64,000 nucleotides of DNA from Pseudomonas sp. UBA1879 (GCF_002338065.1 NZ_DDHJ01000017.1:33381-97380), one strand, 5' to 3'; positions 35,273-44,872 are shown, counted from the first letter of the stretch. Numbers and translations: made by a program. Notes: a model not told the origin generated them from the sequence alone.

Positions 35273-36906
35273 GATGCTGCTACTCCTTCGTTGATGTCGG
35301 TCGCGTGCCTTGAACTGGCTCCTGCCTGTTCCGCGCTTGTGGCGCTCGGCGTGCGACTGTTGTGGTGATGGGCTGCCGCGTAGTCGCGGCATACCTGAAA
35401 AACGGATTCCAATGATTCTTCATTCTTGAGCAGGGTGACGCTGCTGGCGATGTCCGGGGCCAGCCAGCGGTCTTCGTCATAGGCCGGAACGCGCTCGCGC
35501 AACAGACGCCACGCCGCTTCGGTGCCCACGCCAAAACGCGGGCCTTTGAAAAATTCGAACGCTTGAGCGGCGAGCAGGTACTCGATGGCGAGGATCTGCG
35601 TGACGTTCTCCAGCACCTTGTGCAGCTTCAGCGCGGCGCTGGTGCCCATGCTCAAGTGGTCCTCCTGAAGCCCGGACGTCACGTAGTTGTCGATGACCGC
35701 CGGTTGCGCCAACTGGCGATTTTCCGCGCACAGGGACGCAGCGACGTATTGCACGATCATCATCCCGGAATTGACCCCCGGCTGGCTGACCAGAAACGCA
35801 GGCAGGCCGCTGACCGTGGGGTTGATCAAGCGGTCCAGACGCCGCTCGGCAATCGAGCCCAGCTCAGCCATGGCGATTGCCAACAGGTCTGCGGCCATCG
35901 CCACCGACTGACCGTGGGGGTTGGCTTGAGAGACCACGCGATAGGCCTCGGGCGTGCCCAGCAACAGCGGGTTGTCGGTGGCGGAGTTGAGCTCGGTTTC
36001 GATCTGCTGCGTGGCATGGGCCAATTGGTCGCGGGTGGCCCCATGGACCTGCGGAATCGAGCGGATGCTCAAGGCGTCCTGTGTGCGGATGCCTTGGCTG
36101 TTGGCCAGCACCTCACTGCCGGCCAGCAGGCCGCGCAGGTTCTTGCCCACTTGCTGCATGCCCGGATAGGGCTTGAGCGCAATGATCGTTTCATCGAACG
36201 CGTCCAGCTGCCCGCGCAGGCCCTCGAAGGTCATGGCACTGATCACGTCGGCCCATTGCATCAGGCGATTGACGTCGGCGATGGCCAGGCAGCTCAGGCC
36301 GGTCATGCACGGCGTGCCGTTGACCAGGCACAATCCGTCCTTGGCACCCAGTTCGACCGGCGACAAGCCTTCCTCGCTCAGCGCCTGCAACGCCGACACC
36401 ATCTGCCCGCGGTAGCTGACCTGACTCACACCCAGCAGCGCAACGCCGATGTGCGCCATGTGGGTCAGGTAGCCGACCGAACCTTGGGACGGTACTTGTG
36501 GCGTGATGCGACGGTTGAGCAAGGCCAGCAGGGCCTCGACCACTTGGCGATGAATGCCTGACTTGCCTTGCGTATAGTTGATGATCGCGGCGCAGATGAT
36601 CGCGCGGGTCTGCTCATCGGGCAGCGCCGGGCCGACCCCGCAGGCATGGCTGAGCAGGGTGTTGCGCGACAGGCGGCCCAGTTGCTCGCCTTGCAGCGAC
36701 ACGTTGCACAGCGCGCCCAGCCCGGTGTTCACGCCATAGGCGCGTTGGTCGCTGGCAACGATGCGCTGCACGATGGCCTGAGCGTTGTCGATCCGCGCCC
36801 AGGCGCTATCGGACAAGACCAGCGTGGCGCCGTGACGTGCCACGGCAGTGACGTCCTGCCAAGTGACCCGTGCATCGCCGATGATCAACTGTTCTGCTCG
36901 CGACAT
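35269..36906 (-). CDS. hutH1: HutH-family protein lacking the MIO triplet
   Basis: The 545-residue protein aligns with HutH along most of its length (RAYGVNTGLGALCN at 56-69, QPGVNSGMMIVQY, QEDHLSMG). At the active site it reads GSVG-YLTHMAHIG (from residue 142) where HutH2 has GSVG-ASG-DLAPLAHM: exactly the three residues that cyclise into the MIO prosthetic group are absent. Known ammonia-lyases and aminomutases need MIO, so this protein is unlikely to be a histidase. It may be structural, regulatory or have another activity. A ~30-residue Ser/Ala-rich tail extends the C-terminus. It lies 14 bases after hutV and overlaps hutH2. Confidence 0.88.
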   Translation of the reverse strand: MSRAEQLIIGDARVTWQDVTAVARHGATLVLSDSAWARIDNAQAIVQRIVASDQRAYGVNTGLGALCNVSLQGEQLGRLSRNTLLSHACGVGPALPDEQTRAIICAAIINYTQGKSGIHRQVVEALLALLNRRITPQVPSQGSVGYLTHMAHIGVALLGVSQVSYRGQMVSALQALSEEGLSPVELGAKDGLCLVNGTPCMTGLSCLAIADVNRLMQWADVISAMTFEGLRGQLDAFDETIIALKPYPGMQQVGKNLRGLLAGSEVLANSQGIRTQDALSIRSIPQVHGATRDQLAHATQQIETELNSATDNPLLLGTPEAYRVVSQANPHGQSVAMAADLLAIAMAELGSIAERRLDRLINPTVSGLPAFLVSQPGVNSGMMIVQYVAASLCAENRQLAQPAVIDNYVTSGLQEDHLSMGTSAALKLHKVLENVTQILAIEYLLAAQAFEFFKGPRFGVGTEAAWRLLRERVPAYDEDRWLAPDIASSVTLLKNEESLESVFQVCRDYAAAHHHNSRTPSATSAEQAGASSRHATDINEGVAAS

Positions 36907-36920
36907 GACTACAGCCGTCC

Positions 36921-37748
36921 TTAAAGGGTCGCCACTCGCCGCTGAACGAAACGGTCAACGTAGTCGTCAGCAGGTGAGTAGAGGATTTCTTTGGGGGTGC
37001 CGACCTGAATCAGCCGGCCGTCCTTGAGAATGGCGATGCGGTTGCCGATGCGCACGGCCTCATCGAGGTCGTGAGTGATGAAGACGATGGTCTTCTTCAG
37101 TGTCGATTGCAGTTCCAGCAACTGGTCCTGCATTTCGGCGCGGATCAGCGGGTCGAGGGCGCTGAAGGCTTCGTCCATCAGGATGATGTCGGTGTCGGCT
37201 GCCAGGGCGCGAGCCAGGCCCACCCGTTGGCGCATGCCGCCGGACAGCTGATGCGGGTACTTCTTCTCATAGCCTTTCAAACCGACGGTGGTGATCCAGT
37301 GCTGCGCGCGCTCGGCACATTGAGCCTTGCTTTCGCCGCGAACCGCCAGGCCGTAGGCCACGTTGTCAGCGACGGTCTTGTGCGGCAGCAGGCCGAAACT
37401 CTGGAACACCATGCTGATCTTGTGTCGGCGGAAGGTGCGCAGCGCTTCCATGTCGTAGGTCAGGATGTTCTCGCCATCCACCAGAATCTCGCCACTGGTG
37501 GGGTCGATCAGCCGATTGAAATGGCGCACCAAGGTCGATTTGCCGGACCCCGACAGGCCCATGATGACGAATATCTCGCCGCTGCCAATGGACAGCGACA
37601 GGTCGTTCACGCCCACCACGCAGCCGGTCTGCGCCAGGACTTGGTCCTTGCTCTGGTTCTGCTGGACCATCGCCAGCGCATCCTTGGCGCGGTTGCCGAA
37701 GATTTTGTAGACGTTCTTGACCACGATTTTGTTGTGTTCAGCGCTCAT
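36921..37748 (-). CDS. hutV: Histidine ABC transporter ATP-binding protein
   Basis: The 275-residue product has Walker A GLSGSGKST, the signature LSGGMRQRVGLARAL, and Walker B IILMDEAFSALD, with the ProV/glycine-betaine-type N-terminal extension. With HutW and HutX it forms the hutXWV importer. Its ATG at 37748 overlaps the hutW stop; a GTG one codon earlier is an alternative. Confidence 0.92.
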   Translation of the reverse strand: MSAEHNKIVVKNVYKIFGNRAKDALAMVQQNQSKDQVLAQTGCVVGVNDLSLSIGSGEIFVIMGLSGSGKSTLVRHFNRLIDPTSGEILVDGENILTYDMEALRTFRRHKISMVFQSFGLLPHKTVADNVAYGLAVRGESKAQCAERAQHWITTVGLKGYEKKYPHQLSGGMRQRVGLARALAADTDIILMDEAFSALDPLIRAEMQDQLLELQSTLKKTIVFITHDLDEAVRIGNRIAILKDGRLIQVGTPKEILYSPADDYVDRFVQRRVATL

Positions 37749-38599
37749 CACTTGCTTGCCTCGTGCCGTGGGCGGCCATAGGCCTGCGTGATGCGGTCGA
37801 TCACGACCGCCAGGATGACGATGGCCAGACCGGCTTCCAGGCCGCGACCGACGTTGAGGGTCTGAATGCCCACCAGCACGTCTTCACCCAGGCCGCGGGC
37901 GCCGATCATCGACGCGATGACAACCATCGACAGGGCCATCATGGTGGTCTGGTTGATCCCGGCCATGATGCTCGGCAGGGCCAGCGGCAATTGCACGCCG
38001 AACAGCTGCTGCCAGCGGTTGGCGCCGAATGCGTTGATCGCTTCCATCACTTCGCCGTCGACCTGACGAATGCCCAGGTCGGTCAGGCGAATCAGCGGCG
38101 GCGCAGCGTAGATCACCGTTGCGAAAATCGCAGGCACCTTGCCCAGACCGAACAGCATCAGCACCGGGATCAGATATACGAAGCTCGGCATGGTCTGCAT
38201 GATGTCGAGCAGCGGCATCAGCACCGAACGCAAGCGATTGCTGCGGGCCGAGAGAATCCCGAGGGGCACGCCGATCAGCACCGAAATGAACGTGGCTACC
38301 AGCATCAGGGCCAGGGTTTGCATCAGCTTGTCCCACAGGCCGACCGCGCCGACGAGGAACAGCAGACCCACGACCACCACAGTGGTGGTGAATTTACGCG
38401 TGGCGTGCCAGGCGATCAGGCCGACGATCGCCAGCAACACCCACCACGGCGCCACCCGCAGAAGGCCTTCGAGCTTGACGATGGCCCACAACAGCGTGTC
38501 GGAAATGTGCCTGAACACGTCGCCGTAATTGGTGACCAGCTTGTCGACCCAGTCGTTGACCCAGTCGGCAATGGAGAACGTGAAGCTTTCGGGGAACAT
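37748..38599 (-). CDS. hutW: Histidine ABC transporter permease
   Basis: The 283-residue product from the ATG at 38599 is a ProW-like inner-membrane permease with about six membrane segments and the EAA-type loop (EAINAFGANRWQQLFGVQLP). The open frame continues to 38716 through a REPIN and is not expected to be translated there. It overlaps hutV by one base. Confidence 0.92.
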   Translation of the reverse strand: MFPESFTFSIADWVNDWVDKLVTNYGDVFRHISDTLLWAIVKLEGLLRVAPWWVLLAIVGLIAWHATRKFTTTVVVVGLLFLVGAVGLWDKLMQTLALMLVATFISVLIGVPLGILSARSNRLRSVLMPLLDIMQTMPSFVYLIPVLMLFGLGKVPAIFATVIYAAPPLIRLTDLGIRQVDGEVMEAINAFGANRWQQLFGVQLPLALPSIMAGINQTTMMALSMVVIASMIGARGLGEDVLVGIQTLNVGRGLEAGLAIVILAVVIDRITQAYGRPRHEASK

Positions 38600-38637
38600 A
38601 GTCTTGTCTCGATCTGTGAAGTTTTCGCCCAACCTTT

Positions 38638-38770
38638 GTAGGAGCGTGGCTTGTCCCGCGATCTGCCGCGCAGCGGCAGTAAATCCGGCAAACGGGGTGT
38701 ATTTGATGCACCGCATTCTCAGGTTTTACGACCGGTTCCCGGTCGATCGCGGGACAAGCCACGCTCCTAC
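38638..38770. repeat. REPIN between hutX and hutW
   Basis: GTAGGAGCGTGGCTTGTCCC faces GGGACAAGCCACGCTCCTAC across a long, ~90-base spacer. The same variant recurs at 63219-63307. Confidence 0.88.
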
Positions 38771-38785
38771 AAATCAGGCTACGAA

Positions 38786-39751
38786 TCAGAGAGAAGCCTC
38801 TACCTTCTTGGCAGCGTCTTCGCTGACCCACTGATGCCAGACCTCAGGATGTTCCTTGAGGAAAATCTTCGCCAGCTTCGGCGACTCGATGCGGTCTTTG
38901 GTCATGCGGGCCAGGTTCTCGTTGAGCAGGTCGATCGGGATGTTGACCTTCTCCAGCACCGCCACCAGCTCTGGCGCCTGATCATGGAAGGTCTTGGACA
39001 GGCCGACCTTGATGTCGATGGTCTTGTTCACGCCCGCTTTCTCTTCCAGACGCACCATGTCCACCTGACCCATCAGCGGCGTGGGCGTCCAGTAATAAGC
39101 CAGGATCGGCTCGCCGCGTTTGTAGCTCGACAGGATTGCCGCATCCAGCGCCGGGCCGGTGCCGGGACGGAAGTTGGTGTACTTGCCTTCCAGGCCGTAG
39201 CTCTTCAGCATTTCGGTATTTTCCAGTTCGCAGGTCCAACCGGCCGGGCAGTTATAGAACCGGCCCTTGTCTGGCTCCTCGGCGTCCTTGAACAACTGCG
39301 AATATTTGCCCAGATCGGCAATCGACTTCAGGTCGGGCGCCTTGGCTTCCAGCTTGCGCTTGGCGTCGCCTTCGATCACGTAGCGCGGCACGTACCAGCC
39401 TTCCACCGCGCCTTTGACCGGCGCGCCGACACCCACGACCTTGCCGGCGGTTTCGGCCTTGTTCCACACCTCGCTGCGACCTACCCATTCTTCGGCAAAC
39501 ACCTGAATGTCATTGGTGCTCAGGGCGTTTTCCATGGTGATCGAGTTGCCGGGCAAGCTGTCGGTTTCACAGCCGTAGCCTTTGTTCAGCACCACTTGCA
39601 GGACATCGGTCAGCAGCATTGCGCTTTCCCAGTTCAGACCCGCGAATTTCACCGGCTTGCCGGACTCACACCATCCCGCTGCCTGACTAACGCCGCTGGC
39701 GAGCAGGCCCGCGGTCAGCAAAGTGGATAGCAGGGCTGTTTTAGTTTTCAT
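38786..39751 (-). CDS. hutX: Histidine ABC transporter substrate-binding protein
   Basis: The 321-residue product has a Sec signal peptide (TALLSTLLTAGLLASGVSQA-A) and belongs to the OpuAC/ProX-type binding proteins (FAGLNWESAMLLTDVLQVVL). It delivers substrate in the periplasm to HutWV. The REPIN between it and hutW may lower expression of the membrane parts relative to this gene. Confidence 0.9.
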   Translation of the reverse strand: MKTKTALLSTLLTAGLLASGVSQAAGWCESGKPVKFAGLNWESAMLLTDVLQVVLNKGYGCETDSLPGNSITMENALSTNDIQVFAEEWVGRSEVWNKAETAGKVVGVGAPVKGAVEGWYVPRYVIEGDAKRKLEAKAPDLKSIADLGKYSQLFKDAEEPDKGRFYNCPAGWTCELENTEMLKSYGLEGKYTNFRPGTGPALDAAILSSYKRGEPILAYYWTPTPLMGQVDMVRLEEKAGVNKTIDIKVGLSKTFHDQAPELVAVLEKVNIPIDLLNENLARMTKDRIESPKLAKIFLKEHPEVWHQWVSEDAAKKVEASL

Positions 39752-39891
39752 CGTGTGACGCTCCTGGTCTTGGAATGGATTGCGGCATAACGAAATCAGA
39801 CGGCATCCGGCCGATGGGAAGGGCGTTCAGGCCGCTCCCGGTGGCCACTTCCGTAGCCACTCCCGCTTTAACAGACGTGCAGGATGAAGGG

Positions 39892-41361
39892 TCAGTTCAC
39901 CGCCGCGCTTTGGACGGCCGTGTTGTGACCGGGTTGTACTGCATCGTGCTCGGTCGGCAGGATCAGCCGGTCGGCGATCTTGCCGGGCCATTTCTGCGCG
40001 GCCACGTAATACAGCACGGCTGGCACGACCAGGCCGATGATCCACGAGATGTCGGTGTCGTCCAGGCTCGCCACCAGAGGGCCGGTGTAGAAGTGAGTCG
40101 AAATGAACGGCATCTGAATCAACACGCCAATCACATAAATGCTGATGCCGACCCCGTTCCAGCGGCCATAACGGCCATCCGGGTTGGACAGGGCAGGGAT
40201 GTCGTAGCGCTCTTTGGTGATGCAGTAGAAGTCCACCAGGTTGATCGCGCTCCACGGCGTGAAGAACGCCAGCAGGAACAAAATGAACGCCGAGAAATCC
40301 TTGAGGAAGGAATCCTTGCCCAGCAACGCCAGCGCGGTGGCGATGCCGACCATGGCGAAGATGTACGTCAGGCGCAGCGCGCTGGAAATATGGCGATTGC
40401 CTCGAAAGCCGCTGACGATGGTGGCGATCGACATGAAGCTGCCGTAGGCGTTGAGCGTGGTGATCGTCACTTTGCCGAAGGCGATGCTGAAATACAGCGC
40501 GGCAGCGACGGATCCAGTACCGCCCAGACCGACGATGTACGAGACCTCATGATGCGCGAAGTTCTTGCCCGCCAGTGCCGCCGCGAATACGCCGAACACC
40601 ATCGAAGCCTGCGCACCGATCACTGAGCCGAGGCCTACGGCCCAAAAGGTTTTGCTCGCCAAGGTGCTGCGTGGAAGGTAGCGCGAATAATCCGCGACAT
40701 ACGGGCCAAACGCGATTTGCCACGATGCCGACAATGAAATCGCCAGCAGAAAGCTGCTCAGCGAGAAGTGTTTGTTGCCCAGCAGCGCGCCGACATCATT
40801 GCCCGCCAGCAGCGCGCCGAACAGGTAGATGAAAGCGATCACGCCGATGATGCTGGCGACCCGGCCGATCATGTGGATGACCCGGTAGCCGAAGATGGTC
40901 AGGACGACGATGGCTGCAGCGAACAGCACGATGCCTTGCCAGTCGGGGACCTGAATCAGTTGCGCGACGGCTTGCCCGGCCAGCAACGAACCGCTGGCTG
41001 AGAAACCGATGTACATCAGGCATACCAGCACCAAGGGGATCACGGCACCGTACACGCCGAACTGCACGCGGCTGGAGATCATCTGCGGCAGGCCGAGCTT
41101 CGGACCTTGCGCCGCGTGCAGCGCCATCACGCCGCCGCCCAGCAGTTGGCCGATGAACAGGCCGATCAACGACCAGAACACATCGCCGCCCAACACCACG
41201 GCCAACGCGCCGGTGACGATGGCAGTGATTTGCAGGTTGGCACCCAGCCAGAGGGTGAATTGACTGAACAGACGGCCATGTCGTTCCGCGTCAGGGATGT
41301 AGTCGATCGAACGCTTTTCGATCACGGAGGAACTTGCAATACGATCATCTGAAACAGCCAT
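39892..41361 (-). CDS. NCS1-family permease, probable urocanate transporter
   Basis: The 489-residue protein has about twelve membrane segments and NCS1 (CodB/Fur-like) motifs such as LGANLQITAIVTGAL and FGPYVADYSRYLP. NCS1 carriers import nucleobases, hydantoins and related ring compounds. Located directly after hutU and before hutX, urocanate is the likely cargo, as proposed for hut-linked NCS1 carriers in fluorescent pseudomonads; cytosine or another imidazole cannot be excluded. Confidence 0.75.
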   Translation of the reverse strand: MAVSDDRIASSSVIEKRSIDYIPDAERHGRLFSQFTLWLGANLQITAIVTGALAVVLGGDVFWSLIGLFIGQLLGGGVMALHAAQGPKLGLPQMISSRVQFGVYGAVIPLVLVCLMYIGFSASGSLLAGQAVAQLIQVPDWQGIVLFAAAIVVLTIFGYRVIHMIGRVASIIGVIAFIYLFGALLAGNDVGALLGNKHFSLSSFLLAISLSASWQIAFGPYVADYSRYLPRSTLASKTFWAVGLGSVIGAQASMVFGVFAAALAGKNFAHHEVSYIVGLGGTGSVAAALYFSIAFGKVTITTLNAYGSFMSIATIVSGFRGNRHISSALRLTYIFAMVGIATALALLGKDSFLKDFSAFILFLLAFFTPWSAINLVDFYCITKERYDIPALSNPDGRYGRWNGVGISIYVIGVLIQMPFISTHFYTGPLVASLDDTDISWIIGLVVPAVLYYVAAQKWPGKIADRLILPTEHDAVQPGHNTAVQSAAVN

Positions 41362-41409
41362 CTCAAACCTTCCCCTGAAGCCAGTGTTGGATCACGCCGC
41401 GGCCCCCTT

Positions 41410-41498
41410 TAGGAGCGCGCTTGCCCGCGAAAACTGATGTTCAGCCGCTCATTCTGTTGCGGATGTACAGGCCTCTTCGCGGGCAAGCGCGCTCCTAC
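41410..41498. repeat. REPIN between hutU and the NCS1 gene
   Basis: TAGGAGCGCGCTTGCCCGCGAA faces TTCGCGGGCAAGCGCGCTCCTA across a ~45-base spacer. Confidence 0.88.
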
Positions 41499-41512
41499 AG
41501 GGCGTCTTCGTT

Positions 41513-43210
41513 TTACTGATTGATCATCGGCAGGTTCAACCCCTGCTCTTTGGCGCAGTCGATGGCGATCTGATAACCGGCATCGGCGTGACGCATGACG
41601 CCGGTGGCCGGGTCGTTGTGCAGGACGCGGGCGATGCGCTCGGCGGCTTCGTCGCTGCCGTCGCAGACGATCACCATCCCCGAGTGCTGCGAGAAGCCCA
41701 TACCGACACCGCCGCCGTGGTGCAGCGACACCCAGGTCGCGCCGCTCGCGGTGTTGAGCAAGGCGTTGAGCAGTGGCCAGTCGGACACAGCGTCCGAGCC
41801 GTCCTGCATCGATTCGGTCTCGCGGTTGGGGCTGGCTACCGAACCTGAGTCCAAGTGGTCACGGCCGATCACGACCGGCGCCGACAGCTCGCCACGACGG
41901 ACCATTTCATTGAACGCCAGGCCCAGCTTGGCGCGCTGACCCAGACCGACCCAGCAGATACGCGCTGGCAGACCCTGGAAGCTGATGCGCTCGCGGGCCA
42001 TGTCCAGCCAGTTGTGCAGGTGGTCGTCGTCCGGGATCTGTTCCTTGACCTTGGCGTCGGTCTTGTAGATGTCTTCCGGGTTGCCTGACAGCGCAGCCCA
42101 GCGGAACGGGCCGATGCCACGGCAGAACAGCGGGCGGATGTAAGCCGGTACGAACCCGGGGAAGTCGAACGCGTTGCTCACGCCTTCCTCTTTCGCCATC
42201 TGACGGATGTTGTTGCCGTAGTCGAAGGTCGGGATGCCTTGTTTCTGGAACGCCAACATGGCTTCGACGTGTTCGGCCATCGACTGCTTGGCGGCCTTGA
42301 CCACAGCTGCAGGTTCGGTGATTGCGCGATCGCGGTATTGCTCCCAGGTCCAGCCTTTTGGCAGGTAGCCGTTGAGCGGGTCGTGGGCGCTGGTCTGGTC
42401 GGTGACCATGTCCGGACGCACGCCACGACGAACCAGTTCCGGAAGGATTTCAGCCGCATTGCCCAGCAGGGCGATGGAGATCGCCTTGCCTTCTTGTGTG
42501 TACTGGGCGATGCGGGCCAGGGCGTCGTCGAGATCAGTGGCCTGCTCGTCGACGTAGCGGCTTTTCAGGCGGAAATCGATGCGGCTCTGCTGGCATTCGA
42601 TGTTCAGCGAGCAGGCGCCGGCCAGGGTCGCGGCCAGAGGCTGTGCGCCGCCCATGCCGCCCAGGCCCGCGGTCAGCACCCAACGGCCTTTCAGGTTGCC
42701 GTCGTAATGCTGGCGACCGGCTTCGACGAAGGTTTCGTACGTGCCCTGGACGATGCCCTGGCTGCCGATGTAGATCCAGCTGCCAGCGGTCATCTGGCCG
42801 TACATGGCCAGACCTTTGGCGTCCAGTTCGTTGAAGTGCTCCCAGTTCGCCCAGTGCGGCACCAGGTTGGAGTTGGCGATCAGCACGCGCGGGGCGTTGC
42901 TGTGGGTCTTGAACACCCCGACCGGCTTGCCGGATTGCACCAGCAGAGTCTCGTCGTCATTCAGGTTTGTCAGGCTTTCGACGATCTTGTCGTAGCATTC
43001 CCAGTTGCGCGCGGCGCGGCCAATGCCGCCGTACACCACCAGCTCGTTGGGGTTCTCGGCGACTTCCGGGTCGAGGTTGTTCATCAACATGCGCAGCGGC
43101 GCTTCGGTCAGCCAGCTCTTGGCGGTCAGTTGCGTGCCACGGGCTGCGCGGATTTGCACGTCGCGGCGTTTGGTCCATTGCTGAGCTGGGGCGTTGTTGT
43201 CAGTAGTCAC
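41513..43210 (-). CDS. hutU: Urocanate hydratase
   Basis: The 565-residue product starts with GTG at 43210 behind GAGGAT; the open frame runs further up through the promoter and is not coding there. It has the urocanase hallmarks ELVVYGGIGRAARNWECYD, TAGLGGMGGAQP and the WVSLHHGGGVGMGFSQHSG-type C-terminal region. It hydrates urocanate to imidazolone propionate, with NAD+ as the electrophile. It leads the minus-strand hut run behind a sigma54-like promoter and a HutC operator. Confidence 0.95.
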   Translation of the reverse strand: MTTDNNAPAQQWTKRRDVQIRAARGTQLTAKSWLTEAPLRMLMNNLDPEVAENPNELVVYGGIGRAARNWECYDKIVESLTNLNDDETLLVQSGKPVGVFKTHSNAPRVLIANSNLVPHWANWEHFNELDAKGLAMYGQMTAGSWIYIGSQGIVQGTYETFVEAGRQHYDGNLKGRWVLTAGLGGMGGAQPLAATLAGACSLNIECQQSRIDFRLKSRYVDEQATDLDDALARIAQYTQEGKAISIALLGNAAEILPELVRRGVRPDMVTDQTSAHDPLNGYLPKGWTWEQYRDRAITEPAAVVKAAKQSMAEHVEAMLAFQKQGIPTFDYGNNIRQMAKEEGVSNAFDFPGFVPAYIRPLFCRGIGPFRWAALSGNPEDIYKTDAKVKEQIPDDDHLHNWLDMARERISFQGLPARICWVGLGQRAKLGLAFNEMVRRGELSAPVVIGRDHLDSGSVASPNRETESMQDGSDAVSDWPLLNALLNTASGATWVSLHHGGGVGMGFSQHSGMVIVCDGSDEAAERIARVLHNDPATGVMRHADAGYQIAIDCAKEQGLNLPMINQ

Positions 43211-43355
43211 GTCACAATCCTCGATGATCAATCCGGCCCAGGCACTGGGCTGACGGTGCCTGCGTCGAACAGGCGGAATATGGGTCTGGCAAGCCAAGTG
43301 CCGCTGGTGGTGGATCGAAGCGGTGCACTCAGGTTGGCGTGCTTGCTCATATTTA

Positions 43356-43369
43356 CTTGTACATACAAG
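43356..43369 (-). promoter_or_regulatory. HutC operator upstream of hutU
   Basis: Read on the minus strand the site is CTTGTATGTACAAG, the palindrome known as the HutC operator in Pseudomonas and enteric hut systems. It overlaps the expected transcription start just below the -12 element. Confidence 0.85.
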
Positions 43370-43373
43370 CATA

Positions 43374-43389
43374 TGCAACCAAAGGGCCA
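43374..43389 (-). promoter_or_regulatory. Sigma54-type promoter of hutU
   Basis: On the minus strand TGGCCC-TTTGG-TTGCA fits the -24/-12 consensus TGGCAC-N5-TTGCA with correct GG-GC spacing. It lies directly upstream of the HutC operator. Hut genes in Pseudomonas are activated by CbrB/NtrC with sigma54, so the site fits. Confidence 0.75.
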
Positions 43390-43635
43390 ACTCGCGTGCA
43401 GAGCATGTAAAAACATCGCCAGCCCGCGTCAGTCGGGCCGTTTAACCATTGCATGGTGTTTCTACCGCGTTCAATCGAGCGTTACTGAGCCCCCGATTTT
43501 GTTACCTTCCGGTGCGACTGCCCTGTGACGGTGCATTCGGTAACGAAAAGTTGAATTGTCATTTGAGGCCTATCAGCTTCTACTGCCCCGGCGAATGACC
43601 GAGAGAATTCACCGCTGATGTAACCAGGGCGACCG

Positions 43636-44220
43636 ATGGACCGAATAACAGATCATGCTGCGCACAACAGGGCTCTACGAAGCCGCGAAATCCAGCTCCA
43701 AGCGCTGTTCCTGGCAGGGCAGGAGGGTAACGAACGGGCATACCGGAATTTCCTGACCGATTTAAGTAAGCACCTGCGCGGCTTCTTACGCAGTCGTTTG
43801 CAGCGTCAACCGGGTGAAACAGAGGACTTGCTTCAAGAAGTGTTATTGGCCGTACACAACGCGCGGCACACGTACAAAGCCGATCAGCCACTCACCGCCT
43901 GGGTGTTCGCGATTGCGCGTTATAAACTCACAGACTTTTACCGCGCCAGGTCGCGGGGCGATGTATTCAACGACTCACTGGACGACACCGCCGAGCTGTT
44001 CGCCGAGCCCGAGTTGGAGCCTGCTCAGGCCAGCCGTGATTTGAGCAAGCTGCTGGGCGGTCTGCCTGATCGCCAGCGCTTGCCCATCCTGCATGTGAAG
44101 CTGGAAGGGTTGTCGGTGACGGAGACTGCAAAGATGACCGGGCTTTCCGAGTCGGCGGTCAAGATTGGCGTGCATCGCGGCCTCAAGGCGCTGGCGGCTC
44201 GCATACGAGGAACACAATGA
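43636..44220 (+). CDS. ECF-type RNA polymerase sigma factor
   Basis: The 194-residue protein has a sigma-2 region (GETEDLLQEVLLAVHNARHTY, PLTAWVFAIARYKLTDFYR) and a sigma-4 HTH (LPDRQRLPILHVKLEGLSVT, AKMTGLSESAVK). Its stop overlaps the start of an NrsF-type anti-sigma gene (ATGA), which places it in the SigF/NrsF group of extracytoplasmic-function sigma factors, often tied to metal or oxidative stress. It is divergent from hutU. Confidence 0.9.
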   Translation: MDRITDHAAHNRALRSREIQLQALFLAGQEGNERAYRNFLTDLSKHLRGFLRSRLQRQPGETEDLLQEVLLAVHNARHTYKADQPLTAWVFAIARYKLTDFYRARSRGDVFNDSLDDTAELFAEPELEPAQASRDLSKLLGGLPDRQRLPILHVKLEGLSVTETAKMTGLSESAVKIGVHRGLKALAARIRGTQ

Positions 44221-44858
44221 AAACCGATGATCTGATTTCCATGCTCGCGGGAGGCATTGCCCCAGTTGATCGTGGGCAACTCGCCAAGCGGTTCAGTCTG
44301 GCGGTAGCGCTGGCAGCGCTAGGCTCTTTATTCATGGTGCTGGCGATTTTTGGCGCAAGACCTGACCTGATGATCGCCGCTGGAACGCCGCTGTTTTGGT
44401 GGAAGATTGCGTTTCCCGCGTCTCTGGCAGCGGGATCGTTGTGGATGGTCATTCGCCTGGCACGACCGGGGCTGAGTCCCGGTTCGGGGCGCTGGCTGGT
44501 AGGGGCGGGCGTGTTGCTCGTCTGGTTGGCGGGTGTTTACGCGCTGATTCTGGCAACACCGGACACCCGAGCCGCGATGATTTTCGGCCAAACCTGGAAA
44601 GTCTGCGCGATCAACATTGTGCTGCTGTCGATTCCCGGCTTTATTTCCATCTTCTGGGCATTACGCGGCATGGCGCCGACCCGGTTGCGGCTGGCGGGTG
44701 CCAGCGGCGGATTGCTTGCGGGATCCCTGGCGACTATCGCCTATTGCCTCCACTGCCCCGAGATGGAAATTCCGTTTTGGGGCGTGTGGTACTTCGCGGG
44801 CATGCTGCTCTCCACGGTGGTTGGCGCGCTTATCGGGCCTCGCGTCCTGCGCTGGTAA
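44217..44858 (+). CDS. nrsF: NrsF-family (DUF1109) membrane anti-sigma factor
   Basis: The 213-residue protein has about six membrane segments and the DUF1109 plan: a short cytoplasmic head (MKTDDLISMLAGGIAPVDRG) then paired helices, with C-x-x-C-type cysteine YCLHCPE near residue 180. Such proteins hold their sigma factor at the inner membrane until a stress signal. It is translationally coupled to the ECF sigma gene. Confidence 0.85.
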   Translation: MKTDDLISMLAGGIAPVDRGQLAKRFSLAVALAALGSLFMVLAIFGARPDLMIAAGTPLFWWKIAFPASLAAGSLWMVIRLARPGLSPGSGRWLVGAGVLLVWLAGVYALILATPDTRAAMIFGQTWKVCAINIVLLSIPGFISIFWALRGMAPTRLRLAGASGGLLAGSLATIAYCLHCPEMEIPFWGVWYFAGMLLSTVVGALIGPRVLRW

Positions 44859-44872
44859 CGAAGGCCGAGCCG

